This document shows, one piece after another, positions 37,633 to 50,182 of a stretch of 64,000 bases of DNA (position 1 is its first letter; every line of letters begins with the position of its first letter). Under the pieces are notes generated by a model that was given only the letters and a program-made list of their open reading frames with translations, was not told the DNA's origin and ran no database searches. The stretch covers positions 62,001 through 126,000 of the forward strand of contig DF237175.1 in assembly GCA_000708835.1 (NCBI GenBank). Direction: 5' to 3'. The stretch comes from Klebsormidium nitens. Lineage: Eukaryota > Streptophyta > Klebsormidiophyceae > Klebsormidiales > Klebsormidiaceae. Both the position numbers and the translations under genes were made by a program.

Positions 37633-40600
37633 TCAAAGGACCGGCGGTTTGGCTTTCGGCTTGACCTCCGCATCTTGTACCGAGCGGATGAAGACGGCGT
37701 CATGTGGGTGGCTGCAAAGAAACAACACGGGTTAACGAGGGCCATGAAAGATTCGCCTACAAAGCTTTGAAGAACTTGAGCAATGGCGATGGGCTGCAAG
37801 CAAATAATGGGGAGTCCTGAGTCTCTCTGTCTCGATGGCAGGCAACCTTTGAGTGCATCCCTGCTTTAAATCTACAACCAGAGGCGGCTAGCTTGGATTC
37901 TTTTCCGCTTTTGTAACCCACTATTCAGCTACTCAAAACCAAAGCGATACGTTTGAGAAGGACGGCCCATGCGCACTTAATCCTTCAGGAAATTTCCGTC
38001 CTATGCCGTCAAGAATGCGCTATTTCCGTCGTCGGCTCGACCTTTCTGTGTTTCTATCTTGCCGTGTCGCCTACTATCGAGCACGTCCACGGCTGGAGAA
38101 AAGACGTCTACGAAAAGACGCAGAAACTTCACAGAATACCTGCCACATGCTGGCGGGCCGAACCTCTCCTCGGCGATGTTTTGATTGCCCTGTGCGCGAA
38201 TCCTCAGGCCGCTAGCCCAAGTAGCGCAGAGAAAGAGTTGGTAAGCCCACAAAAAGAGTCGGTAGCGCAGAGAAAGAATCGCAGGAGTCGACACTCACTC
38301 TTTGTTGCCGTCCTCGTAGTTGTAGCTGGCGGCCACGGCGAGCAGCCGGCCGTCGGGGCTGAAGGAGAGGGAGGAGACGCCCGTCGGGTACTGAGTGTAC
38401 TGCACAGCGCAGAAAGGGAGCGGTTGAGAGAGAGGCACGAAAGCAAGCAACGCTGAGAGCGCGCATGAGTATCGAAGGAAATGGAGGAGACGCCCGTCGG
38501 GTATAGGGTGTACTGCACAACGCAGAAAGGGAGCGCTTGAGACAGAGGCACCAAAGCATGGAACGCTGAGAGCGCGCAAGAGTATGAATACTGGGTGTAC
38601 TGCACAGCGCAGAGTCAAAATCTCAAAACCCTTCCAAAGTGACAAAATAAACAGGCCTCGGCCCCACAACTCAGGAAGGACGACATGGAATCAGCGGCGT
38701 TCTGAGACATACACAAGTGGGCAATTTCCGGACGTCCACTGGCTAAATCATCATGATCTAGTCCCGTAACATCCACGAGTGGACCACGCTGCCACTGCCG
38801 TGCACGCTTCCGAGCAACCAAGCTTCAATGCTGAACGGCAAATCTCTTTCTCGTACATGATCGTTTACTTTCGTCGGCTAAGGACGCCTTCTTCTTGTCC
38901 CTGTCCTCAACAAACCGCACAGTGTCGCCAAGATCAAAAGAGGAAGTCCACGCACTCTCCGGCCTTCTCTTTTCGCATCACACTTGGAAAGCACACGACG
39001 CCAAGCTTACGATGGACAACGGATACCCACAGTTGGACCCCTTTTGCTCTCGTCGCTTCTGCTGAAAGGGTGTGTCTCCTTTCCGTCAAGATAAGGACGT
39101 TGTTTAGCGGCAACGTTCGATCTGGAAAATCTCGCAGGTGGACTCATCAATTTCACTGATCAAAGGACCCTCGGAGTTGCACTTTGAGAAGCCTGACCGC
39201 ACACCAGACCAAAACCTTCCCGATTCCCTCACCTGATATAGCCGCTTTTTGTTGTCTCCATCCCAAATGTTCACAAACCCGTCCGAACCCCCCGTCGCAA
39301 ACGTGCCGTGCACCGGGTGATAGGCGATGGCGTTCACGGGGTATATGATATCCTTCCCGTCCTGCGTTTGCCGGTGGCATTTGAACGCGTACTTTTTGGA
39401 CTGCCACGCCTCCGACGTATCGAAATATTCCATCGCGACCCGGCCTTCGATTGAGCTCAGGGCATACCCTGCACGAGAATGTCTGCGGTCAATGCTTTTC
39501 CTTTTACAACGGGAGTGCTTCGAATATCCTTCCTTTTCCTACGCTTCGGTCTGGAAAAAGTTATGTCTCCTCGCAGGCGTTGCTGATGTTTCAGGGCATG
39601 ACCTGTCGGAGACATCAAGCAGAGAACGAAGAAGAGTAATGACACGAGGAAGGCGAGTTGGAAGCAGAGGAAGCTGGATCGCCGTGGGCCTGCCACTTAC
39701 GTACGAGAACAGGAACTGTGCACCGCAGCATATCTGGTCGAGCTTTCAGTCGAACAGATAGATAGTCCAAAAGTCAGCTAAACTAATCTAGAAACGGATC
39801 ACCGCACCCCGAAGCTCCAAGTTACAAAACAGCTCAGAAATGCATAAGATCTTTGGCCTTATAAACTGTGCTCGAATCATTGCTCGAATCACCATTGCAT
39901 GATCCTTATTAGAGACGATCATGGCTTATTCCCGCTCCTAGCTCATTCCGCTATGAAAGAAATGCGGCACGGCAAGGCCGAGGCTGCCCTTCAGTCCAGC
40001 ACACACACAACTCAAGAACAGCTCAGACGGTCAAGCTACTTGCGGCCGGAATGGCCAGAATCGGCATGAATCTGCAAGAAACCCGCAAAAGACGAATATG
40101 GTGGCCGGAGTTTCCGAAAGTACGGATATCCTGTTTCCGTAAAAACATTGTCATCGTAAGGCGGCTCCTAACCTGTTCCATTGGGGTAGCAGCGCACGCA
40201 GCGCGTCTGGTACTTGAGGCTGCTCTCGCGTGTCTGCTCCGGTTGGCCCATATTCCGCAGGTCGAACAGCACCACGTGGCGGCCCGCGCACGCAACCACC
40301 AATCGGTGCCCAACCAGCGACATCGAGTAGACCCGGTCAGGAACCTGGTTAGCAGAAACGAAAACAGGTGAGCAAGGTTCAAGTTCCACTAGCACATTGA
40401 GATATTGGGTTTACTATTGACACGGACCAAAGGAGAAGCATGCGGGCGTCCCGACCAGTATTGATAATAACGGGTTGAGGCTCTGGGTCAACTTCTGGGT
40501 AAGCTGACGACCTGATTGATGAATCAAAACGAACTGCGTTACAGAAACACTCCCGAGGGACACACGTACCAGCATTAGCGAAGGAAGTTGGAAGCTGTAG

Positions 40601-42497
40601 ATTCTACTTCACCAGCCACATTTAAGCAATCATTCTGGCCGCCTCTAAAACTACTAAGGGTTTGGGGAAAAGTTCGGGCGGACAAAGTACAAGAGTCTCA
40701 GGTTTGAAGAAGGGTTCGGGGGCTCTCAGGTCTTAAGCCCACCAACCTCCGCTCTCTAGACTGTCGCAAATTCAGGCTACCTTAGAACACTTGTAAATGA
40801 TCTGCAGTCTGTGTATTCGAAGGTTGACTGCATTCTGGAGAATGACTCACCTGGTATAGACCAACCGCTCTTTGGCCCCCAGGAGGCGCCCGGGGGTCCC
40901 ACGTTCGGACGGTCTTGTCCCAGCTGCCGGACACGACTTGTCCGGTCGCTTGCGAGTACTCCACACATCGCACCGGGAGGTCGTGAGCCCCCAGGTTGTC
41001 TTCCACACCTCGGACAAAGTCAAACCTGAGGAGGAAGCAAAGAGGTGTTTCTGTTGATACTTGACAGCTGTCCTCTTACCCCAATTGTGAAGATGGTCAA
41101 TGTCGGTTAAGAGAAACCCAACTTGGTCTGGTCTTTCGATTTTCACAGCACAAATTTCAAAACGGGATAAAAAGAATAACCATATGTCACGTCTGTAGTC
41201 CACCTTGTCGCACCAGGGGATGATCACTGATGCCATCAACCAAAGAGTCGCAATCAGGATGTTGTGCTGGCTGACGAGGAGAGACACTTCTGACTTAGGA
41301 AAAGGTCAGCCAGAGACGCTTTTACGGTAAGCACCCTTCTCAAATGTTCAACAGAATTGATTCCAGAAAAAGGCCAGCAGATTTCGAACGGTTGGCCTTA
41401 GTTGACGGGTGCGGTAAACCATGATGAAAACAAAACCCAAACACCCTCCAAGGAAGTCTACAGTCCTTGGGACCCAAAAAGACAACACCGGTCCGGGACA
41501 AGGTGAGAGCGCCGTCATAAGCTCTCCTTCACAATCGCTTCTGAGGTCAGGAGCTCACCGCTTGACTACTTTATCGAGACCTCCGCTAAAAGCGGCCCCC
41601 TCATCTTGGAAGGCGCAGTCTAGGACGGGGCCTCGATGGCGGTACTTCCCTTTGAGCACATTCAGGTCTGCATCATAGAGCCTGACGTACTGCAGAAAGA
41701 AGATCATATCATCACATGTTGTGCGAAACCACGATGAGTCCACTTCAAATGAGACAGAGGGTTTTTCTGCAGCTGGGGCAGGCGAACAGACGAGAGTAGC
41801 GCTCCTTCACAAGCTGTACTTCGGCTGCCTGGCTGACGCCCTGGTCTTGGGGGCTCCTGTAAACATACATCACCAGATTGCAACAGAATGTGAAGTGAAC
41901 ACTTGGTAAAAAAAGAAGGTTACCCAAGGTTAACTTACCAGACCCAGTGTCAGTCTGAAAACCGCAGCTTGCAACAGGCCACATTATCCAAAGTCAAGGT
42001 TAACTTACCAGACCCAGTGTCAGTCTGAAAACCGCAGCTTGCAACAGGCCACATTATCCAAAGTCAACGGGAAACAGGCCGAGCGCAAAATGCAAGCTGA
42101 GTGTCAGAAAGCTGCTGGGTGAAAGCGTGTAGCATCCGTCAAAGAACAAAGATGGGGTTGTTGGAGCGCCAGGTCATACGCTTCCACGATCTTCTAGAAG
42201 ATAAATGAGCAAGGCTTGTTGACAGTCAACAACGGAATTTTAAATTTTTGGCCAGCTTGGGATTCGGACAATAGACCCTCTTCAGGGAACATCTGCACCA
42301 GGACAGCAGCAAAACAACTGAGCAGCTGTTGCGCCTCTTCAGCAACAACACCTCTCAAACGGGTCTCTGGATGAAGAGCTTACAGAGTCCCAGGACGAGA
42401 CCAGCAGGCTGTTTGAGGTCGTTGAGAAAGAGACGTTGGAGATGCCGTCGGTAGGACCCCCTGGGAGCTCTCTACCGACCACCGGGCCCGCTTGCAT
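37633..42497 (-). CDS. BUB3: BUB3, mitotic checkpoint WD40 protein, 335 aa, 7 exons
   Basis: Exons in transcript order: 42497-42384, 41689-41559, 41025-40851, 40344-40173, 39468-39233, 38399-38299, 37711-37633. All introns are GT-AG and all phases join. It aligns end to end with my memory of plant BUB3.1: [193 protein letters not shown], and a tail [20 protein letters not shown]. Seven blades are expected. It binds BUB1/MAD3-type kinases at kinetochores in the spindle checkpoint. Intron 5 carries extra copies of the exon 6 acceptor and intron 1 a perfect tandem duplication (separate entries). Confidence 0.95.
38371..38613 (-). repeat. Tandem partial copies of the BUB3 exon 6 splice acceptor region
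   Basis: A 113-bp unit at 38371-38483 is repeated at 38484-38596 with high identity. A third, shortened copy follows and ends near 38613. Each copy carries the minus-strand acceptor GCGCTGTGCAG (or GCGTTGTGCAG) followed by TACAC, placing acceptors ahead of 38399, 38512 and 38599. The first unit is the working exon 6 start; the second copies its first 36 bases (TACACCCTATACCCGACGGG...) and then turns into intron sequence. Confidence 0.85.
41925..42067. repeat. Perfect 70-bp tandem duplication in BUB3 intron 1
   Basis: Bases 41925-41997 recur exactly at 41995-42067 (offset 70, overlapping by three bases). The unit includes AAGGTTAACTTACCAGACCC and ends CCAAAGTCAA. Identity over about 73 bases implies a recent duplication or an assembly artefact. 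Confidence 0.9.
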
Positions 42498-43800
42498 CGC
42501 GGGAAAATATCAGACTGCCAAAACTGTTGTAACCAGTCCTCCGCAACTACAGACTAATCTCAGCTTGCAGATGCCCAACAGCCAATTGCTGGCCGGACGC
42601 TCCCTCTATTCCAGAGGCGTATTTCTCTATCCTAAACCGCGAAATCAATACAGATGCGACAAATTTTTCATATAAGGACTGCGAGTCGCCGTATATACCA
42701 ATGGACTGCGATCGGAAGTACCTTCGGCAAGGTAAAGCAGAGAAACAAAACCTGACAAGGCAAACGATCAGGGCGATCCTGCAGAGGACTCCCAATGGCG
42801 CTCCCCTTGTCCCCAGGTGGCCTAGACCTACACAGAAGAGGTCCGGTTCTAACAAAGCCTGTCTTACAAGTACAGTGTACTTAATACAAGGCAAATTTTA
42901 TGTATGAGCACACGGTGGAAATGGGTTAACCTGGGTATAGGCGGGTTAGTCCTGACGGTTTGAACCGGTTTCTTACCGAGACCTCATAACCGGCCAATAC
43001 ACCCAGGTCAAAGGTACACAACGCAACATGAACGGCTGCTTGACAACGGTAGCGATATTGGGGTTACAGCAACGCATTGGGAGGATTGGGTCAAAGTGCA
43101 TGACACAATCCGCGAGCCCCTCCTATCGACTTTTCAAATGACGAGGCGCCAGTTGCCTTGCAGCCGTCAGATTAGCCCGATGAACCCTTCCGCCGCATGG
43201 CACGATCGACGGTCGAGACTGCCCGGTTCTCGCACCCTTCCATTGGGATATAGGTAGGTACTGGCAAGCAGATTTGAAGGCCGACCAGTGCTCTACCGTA
43301 CCCTCTGTCGTTGCTGCTCGGCCACAAAATGCATGCCAAAATTCTGCGTACGGTAATTTGATCAGTGAACGGAAACGTCTCTTTCTCTCAGCTCGAATGC
43401 AGGCTGGAGCTTGGGTATGCAACATGTTGTCCCGGTTGTACCAATGGAGAAACGACATGGTATGTCTAGAATCGATCGGACTTATAGTTTTGTTGCGTAT
43501 GCAGTAAATCCAGTATCTAAAGCTCCATAGCCGCAAGGAGCTCATGTCAAACATGCCACACGGCCTGAGGCCGTCGTTGTGTCTAGCTCCGGTTAAGCTT
43601 CCTGGTCCGTTGAGTATTGCCGCCATTTGTGTATCTTATTGAACAACTTGATGTTTGGAACGCTCGCCTGGAGTCTAGATTGGAACGCTCACTCTGTCAT
43701 TGGGCTTCAAGAACCAATCAGGAACATCACGAGTTGATGCATCGAGCTTGCAAAGCCAGTTGCAGCTCCGGTATACGGATGTCACCTTGATACGGCCTGC
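42498..43800. other. Intergenic, upstream of BUB3 and downstream of the ankyrin gene
   Basis: Both flanking genes are on the minus strand. The minus-strand frame at 43123-43626 is open for 167 codons but has no recognisable protein features. No gene called. Confidence 0.4.
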
Positions 43801-45737
43801 TCAATCTGATGGCAAGAGAGGTCTTTGGCAAATATCGACGGCCCTGAGATCATCAGCGAGCCGGTACGGCTTCTTACCGACACCATTTTCTATGCTAGCA
43901 TCAGCTCCTGCCCCTAGCAACTGTTCTACAACAGCCACATGGTTGCCTCGAGCTGCGTGATGGAGAGGCTGCAATAACGAAGTGAGTAAACAGTCAGGAA
44001 CCAGCGTTAGTACCGTTTTGATGCACCACAGAACAGAATATATGAACTGATGCCCACAAGGTAATAGTCTTGATGTGCTCAACGGGGCTGCCACGCCGCC
44101 AGTGCGGTTGTTGCTTGCACTCGTGCCACCCCTTCGTTCAAATCGTTTGGCTTAACAAGAAGACTCTCGAGGGGTTTCCGAACCAACCGGTCCACTTTGA
44201 TCAACTGCAGCTATACAAAACGAGCTCAGGAAAGCTTTGGCTTGTCAACCAGGAGAAGGAGACAAAGTCGAGTATCCAATTACATCAAGCTTTGTCCAAA
44301 GCTTCCTTCATGTCACTCTATGATTCTGCTTTGCTCGCTTTTCTCGTTTATGTCGGCTGAAACATATCACCAGCCTGGACAAGTCGGAGCTCGGTTTACA
44401 AAAACAGGAAAGAGTTCTAGAGAACAACAGCGAAAGACAAGTTGGTGCTCAACTTTGATGGACAGGACGCAAAGATAGGAAAAGCGTACCGTATCACCGT
44501 CGATGTCGGATGCTTTCAGCAATTCTTCTATGCATCCCTGTTGTTCAGCAGCGTTCAGGAGTAGTGTCACGCAATCCGTAAAGCCGCTAGCAGCAGCGTC
44601 GTGGAGAGGAACGGCACCGTCCTCATCTCGAGCCAGAACAGATGCCCCCTTCGACAGGAGAACCTTCAATCACCAATAGAGAGGCCAAATTAAGCTCAAC
44701 GCCAACAAGGCTTGAATGAAAACAAAACGAGAACAGCACTTTGTGAGGAAGTTTGGCCGGTTCTCTCAACCTCAAGTATGGGGAGTGGAGAGTCAAGGTT
44801 TGTGGTCGCTGCAAAAAGAGATACTCAGGGCACCACTCAATGCTCAATGATATCGTGCAAAGAGGCAATCTGCACGGGGTCCCTAAGGGGCAATAATCAA
44901 AAGACAACTTTTGAAGGCAGGCTCCAAAAACTGCCAGAACCTTGACAAGGAAGGTGCGAACCCCTCGTAATGCTTCCAACTCTAAGGCCTGCTCCAAAGT
45001 CTTGGCTATCTACGAGTTATGCCTTCGCCGACCCAAACAGGACTATACACAGGCGGTGTAATTCGTAAAGACGGGCTTCTCAGCAACATTGTCCAGGCCT
45101 GTATCAGAGAGGTAAATCACGCACCTCTACACACTGGGCATGCCCATGCAGAGCAGCAAGATGAAGGGCAGTATCACCATCATCGGCACGACTGTTGATG
45201 CTCACTGTCAGACTTCCTGCCATTGAAGGGATCGGTTTTAAGATGCCCCCTAGGGACGCAAAGGCAAATGAGTGGCAACTCTCGTTCGAGTGCTGTGGGG
45301 CACACCAGATATCCTTCAACATGTCACGCATCATGTGCTGAGTTTAGCAGTAGAATCCTGATTGTGAATTGTCTCTTACAAAGTCTGAACGTCTGAAGCA
45401 ACATTCTGAAACAAGCTTCTCAACCTATCTCACCCCAGCAGCATGTGCACGATCTACGATGGTGCATTTCAAACTGGTGTCTGAATACTGAACAGTGAGA
45501 AAACAACCAAATGCTGCAGATCCTGTCCAACAAAGCATCCTCAGCATTGGGTGCCAATTCCTCACTCATGGCCTCTTCGAGAGCCTCCACATTTCCAGAC
45601 TCTGCTGCATCAGCGACCATCTGGAGGTCTTCTGGCACCTCCGCAGGTGCCTCCTCCACTGTCACCCAAGAAACCTCCGGCTCTTCATCTCCATTGAGGC
45701 CCGAGCGGCGCGGGGCATGCTCCGGAACGCCAGGCAT
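43801..45737 (-). CDS. Ankyrin-repeat protein, 256 aa, 4 exons
   Basis: Exons: 45737-45434, 45249-45125, 44663-44490, 43968-43801; phases join. The N-terminal exon is acidic (EEPEVSWVTVEEAPAEVPED) with a first helix pair (LQMVADAAESGNVEALEEAM). Ankyrin repeats follow: DDGDTALHLAALHGHAQCVE plus VLLSKGASVLARDED, then GAVPLHDAAASGFTDCVTLL, a longer insert (NAAEQQGCIEELLKASDIDG), and TPLHHAARGNHVAVVEQLLG with AGADASIENGVGKKPYRLAD. The stack is short, three to four repeats, as in small adaptor proteins. The end of exon 1 is odd: after DALLDRICSIW the frame reads through a Cys/His-rich stretch before a good GTGAGA donor, and an earlier donor would break the frame. The start ATG at 45737 follows an in-frame TGA. 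Partner unknown. Confidence 0.75.
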
Positions 45738-46526
45738 GCTCAAGCTGTCAGATGCTCAGAGGCCAATCCTCAGGAGCTGTGCTGGCCCTAAGTCTGAGGC
45801 CCACGTCCAACGTATGAGAAGCAGAGCAAGCAAATAAGGCGCTGTTGCATCTGAACTTGGAAGACTTGAAGTTGAAGTTACTCCTTTGGCTTTGCTTCAC
45901 CACCACACACCACCATGCAGCATCATGTTGCTTCAGACATGGTGACCCTCGCCCCGCCGGTTTAATACCTCTTGTTAGGGGCCCCGTTACATAAACTTAT
46001 ACCTCTTGTTAGGGGCTCCGAAAGGTTGGATTACCGGTACAGGCTACAGAAGTTTCGGAGCAAGCCTTGTTAAAGGCAATCCACCAGAGGCAAATTGCGG
46101 GCCTGAAAACCGGGTTTGCGTTGATTGGGTTGTGGGTTACTTTCTCGGGTCACAAATCGGGTTCAGCCTGCAGGCAACCTAGTAGTAGTAGTAGTAGTAG
46201 ACGACGAGTGCATTGTGCAGCTTGATTCATGCAGCAACTTCAAGCTTTCGAACGTGCCAATTCCTTCCCTGAAGGCTTCAGGGCACTCTCTTTTGGTGGA
46301 GGCAATCAACCGCTGTCATGGTTTCTCTTGTTGACATCATCTACATCACCTTAATCGTTTGCAGCCATGATTCGCACTTGATGTATCGCTAGGTCTGCCA
46401 ACCGTAGCACTTTTTGGGAGCGATTGTGGGCAATCAAACTGTGCGGTTTGAGCCCAGTCCAGATTGGGCAAGTTGGCGTAGCAGACCATCTGCAAAGTCA
46501 TTGTTGAACCCAGGAGTCAGGCAGCT
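45738..46526. other. Divergent promoter region with simple repeats
   Basis: Separates the ankyrin (-) and TH1 (+) starts. It has a direct repeat of ATACCTCTTGTTAGGGG (about 45965 and 45999, period 34) and a (TAG)n tract at about 46183-46201. No gene. Confidence 0.5.
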
Positions 46527-48154
46527 ATGCAGCAAACCAAAGGGGCAGAGGAGAAGGGACCTGCAGAGCTGCCTAGGCCACAGAGCGGATCCGGAGCTAC
46601 CACCGGTGCTAGCAAGACGCAAGAGCCATTCTTGGGCGTGAAGGTTCGCCGTAGGTCTAGTCTGAACAAGGTCTTCCAGGGAGACTATTTGGAACTGAAT
46701 GGCAACGCAACTGTCCTGAAGTTGCTTTCAAAACATGGTAAGCTTTTGCTGCTATTTCGGCTCTTGTACTGTGAAGCCAAGCCAGATCTAGGGGCATTGT
46801 GGCGCAATCTGCAGTGCACCTGATTCCCGCCATTGGATCTCTGAGGCTATGATGGTCACACGGCACTTATTCCTTACTACATTCGTTCTGAGCAACTTTT
46901 TGATTCGTGCCGCTAGTGTTCCCAGGACACGTTGCAAGGAACATTTCTTTTTGCTGTGCAAAGCTCTGGACTGGAAATAGACAGAAAGCCAACCGCAAAA
47001 CAGAACCTTGAGGCCAGGAGATGCACCTCAATGAGAAAATTCGCCCTGTCTGACGATCCAGCAAAACTCGTCTTTTTCAAGGCCCTTTAGGTTCAAGAGG
47101 GGTCACCTGCAGCGTGGCGAGGTGTCCAATTGAGCTGCACTTTCAGTCGGCAGGAATGTCCATTCTGGCACCTTACAATCGCTATCCTGTGATCACAGGC
47201 CACAAGCCCCTGTCAGTGCGTCCCCAATCAAATAAATTCCCCGTGTTCTCAAATCTTTCATTGTCATGCACACCAATCTTTCCGTTCCTCCCTGCAGGCG
47301 ACAAGGCGGTGCTCTTCGCTGATACCGTCATCAAAGTCGACCGCAAATTTCGGATGCAGAAGCGCCTTATTTTGATTACGGATGTGGCACTGTACATCCT
47401 CGAGACGGACAGTTTCCGTGTGAAGAGGCGCATCAGCCTGGACACGCTGGAGTCCCTCCGCCTGAGCGAGCTGAATGACAACTTCTTTGCGGTCATCATC
47501 CCTGCGGAGTACGACTATCTGCTGGCAAGCACACGCAAGACGGAGATTGTGACTGTGCTGCTGGAGGCCACCAGGAAGCTGACGGGGCGCAACGTTTCTG
47601 TAAAATTTGGAAATAGGTGAGGGGCTGCCCCGATTAGAACCTCAATGTTTTGGCTTGTAGAGTAGCAACTTAGCTTGGCAGCTAACTCTGTCTCCCTGTG
47701 TGGACTTTCTGATTGTCAAACAAGCCTATTGTGGTCCAAGCATTTCCAGTATTGCTTCACGGCTTGGTAGCTTTTGACAACACTGTCCCTGTGCAGTTTT
47801 GAGTACAACATCGACTCAGAAACGGTGCGTCAAGTCGTCTTCAAGCAAGTGGATGGTGAGGGGCGTTCTGATTGGCTGACCATATTGGAGTTGCAACCAA
47901 AGGCCCAACTCTTCCCCCGGAATCCAAAGACTCTTCTCTCGGACGCCAACGACGATCCTTCTTTATGCCAGTCTTTTGTCAATCTTTGTTGCTAGCAGTA
48001 GTGCATGATTGCATGAGCAGTTGCTTCGAGATGGATGCGCAAGTTTGGCTTTGTCGGTGCAAAACATGCCGCCTATATGCCGTCAGGTGCTAACGGAATG
48101 TCCCGTAACAAATCTGGAACTTTCTCATGCAAGAAGCCTGGCAAGAACCATTAA
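46527..48154 (+). CDS. Stand-alone myosin-I tail (TH1) domain protein, 218 aa, 4 exons
   Basis: Exons: 46527-46737, 47298-47616, 47797-47855, 48087-48154; phases join, all GT-AG. From about residue 40 the product matches the myosin tail homology 1 domain of class I myosins: VRRRSSLNKVFQGDYLELNG, LLSKHGDKAVLFADTVIKVD, RKFRMQKRLILITDVALYIL, FRVKRRISLDTLESLRLSEL, DNFFAVIIPAEYDYLLAST, RKTEIVTVLLEATRKLTGRN and FEYNIDSETVRQVVFKQVDG. TH1 domains are basic and bind acidic membrane lipids. No motor, neck or SH3 segment precedes it: residues 1-38 are a Gly/Ser/Glu linker, and the upstream sequence to the ankyrin gene holds none. The last exon (SRNKSGTFSCKKPGKNH) is basic and less certain. A membrane-binding adaptor is inferred. 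Confidence 0.8.
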
Positions 48155-50182
48155 GAGTAGATGGTTTGGCGCCAGAGTTCGCCTCTGAACCCGAAAACGA
48201 TCCTTCTGCCCCGACTTCTCCAGGCAACGTGAGCACAAAGTTCTCTGACAGTCGGATCCAGCAAAGCTGACGGCTACCAGCAGCAACGGTGAGGCACATT
48301 GAAACCCCGCTCTCTTGGCCAGCCTTGAAAACTCGACTCCCGCATGTCCAGAAAGCTTGACCTGCGGAGCCGCATATCCTCTTGTTTGCACTTCGATGGC
48401 AACACAGACGAAGGGGTTCGAGACCTTGGTAGAACCAACACTCGTACTGTTTGAGCACACACACACACACAGGTTGCGTTCAAGTTCTGGTGAGGTTTGA
48501 ACACAGTTGTCCTGCCTGCAGGTTCTCCACTCGCTTGCAAGCGGCGCGCGTTTTAAAGGAACCCCGAACCCCCTCCGATCGCTGCAAGCAAGCTGGCAAG
48601 CTGCGAAGTAAACGGTGTACGAGCACCTGTCCTTGGCGATGCTTTCGACACTGAGCAGGTATGTGGACTTTCCGTTGTCGAAGTTCGACGCACGGGACGT
48701 GTGTAAGACGTTCAAACACGCTCCCTCTTCGATAAGAAGATGCTTGAAGCCGGAAAGAAGTATCTCTGACGGTTCTGAAGTGCCGTTGACTGCCTCGCTG
48801 AAATTCTGCATTCTGTCTTGGAGAAAGATCGACGTTGGTAGGTTATACACTACTTGTCTGGTTGAAGATTGCATGTTCGCGAAGTATGTTTAGGGCAAAG
48901 ATATCATGGCAGATCGAACGTATCACGGAGTTTGACTCTCCTGAAAGTGGCCATTGAAGAAGGAACGATGTGTCCAGTTTGGCGACATTGAAACGCTTGG
49001 AGGCACTCGCAATCAACTGTTCTGCTGAGAGACACTTTTGTGCATATCGCGGGTTGAGGTCGGCTGTTGGCTCTGCCCATTGCCTGCCCGTGGTGTTAGA
49101 TTACATTACGTATTGAATGCAACCGGACGACTCTCGTCTACAGGTGCTGCCAGTTGGACATTGACGGGTATCTCAAAGCAGGTGACAGTTTCAGGCCAGG
49201 CTGATGCGAAATGTGTGGTTATAGGATAGTGTGACACCGCTTGATCGAGGCGGATGGTTGATCGGGGACTACATGTTGCTGCGTTCATTATGGAATATCC
49301 ATTGGTTATCAGGGCGCATGAAAGGACAATTTCGACCATTCGAGTACCTGTCGAAAGCTTAATCACTTTGCCGACGAGCTCCTTCCAGCATGCTCACAGT
49401 CGGCCTGGCAACATTGGGCGTTGGCAATCTGCCAAACGTGTGTAAAAGAGGGGCGGTTGTACATTGCCAAGTTGAGCACCAAATTGTTGTCCAGGAACAA
49501 GCACACTGCGAGTCGTTCGGCCGCGCCGTTCACAAGCAATTGCGCAAGGCACACCATGCTGGCTGCGCAACATTGGCCGGATGCATATAGTCCAAAATAG
49601 ACATGCATTCCTGGATTTATGATACGTGGAGGCCACAGCATGCCATCTTCGAGACGTACAGTGCTGCATTTAATTTCGCACACACATATGTGCACATGTA
49701 ACATATTGAAATGACGTTTACCTGTTTTGATGAAGTACTCACATGGGTCATGTCATGATCATGATTGTAGATGCAGCCGCCGTGCTTCAAATAAATTTGA
49801 AGCTCATAGGTATGCAAATATACGCCTGGAGCTAGTATAGCGAGGTCATGCTCTTACTCATTACAAACTGGGTGTTCGATTCGACTCTTTTCCTTTACAT
49901 ACGGTATTGCTCGCAATCGGAATTGATCATTGTAGTAGTGTTCGCTATCATGCTGATGCCGGAGAAAGCTACTCTTGAGGAGACTTGACGGCTCAGGCTT
50001 TCGATCAGATCCTCATGCAAATGGATTGAACGAATCGATGAGAAGGGCCTCAATTGATGAGCAAGCGCGCCGAACCCTCTTTGAAAGACGTCTTCTGAAG
50101 AAGGGGATTTGTAAGGCACGATGACTGAGGGCCTTAAACTCTATCTTATGATTGCCTCCCATGGTGGGAATAACACTGTTGA
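48155..50182. other. Long intergenic stretch, convergent 3' flanks
   Basis: The minus frame 48125-48874 is open for 249 codons but shows no domain, biased composition or splice chain, so I do not call it. A short (CA)n tract lies near 48455-48472. Nothing else recognised. Confidence 0.4.

Noticed and set aside
43123-43626. Minus-strand frame of 167 codons between BUB3 and the ankyrin gene
   Set aside because: No family resemblance and no splice context; its composition is like the surrounding noncoding sequence.
46183-46201. (TAG)n tract as a CRISPR-like or functional repeat array
   Set aside because: A simple microsatellite of about six units; nothing else repeats around it.
48125-48874. 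Minus-strand open frame of 249 codons
   Set aside because: No domain, no coding-like composition, no fitting splice sites, and it overlaps the end of the TH1 gene antisense.
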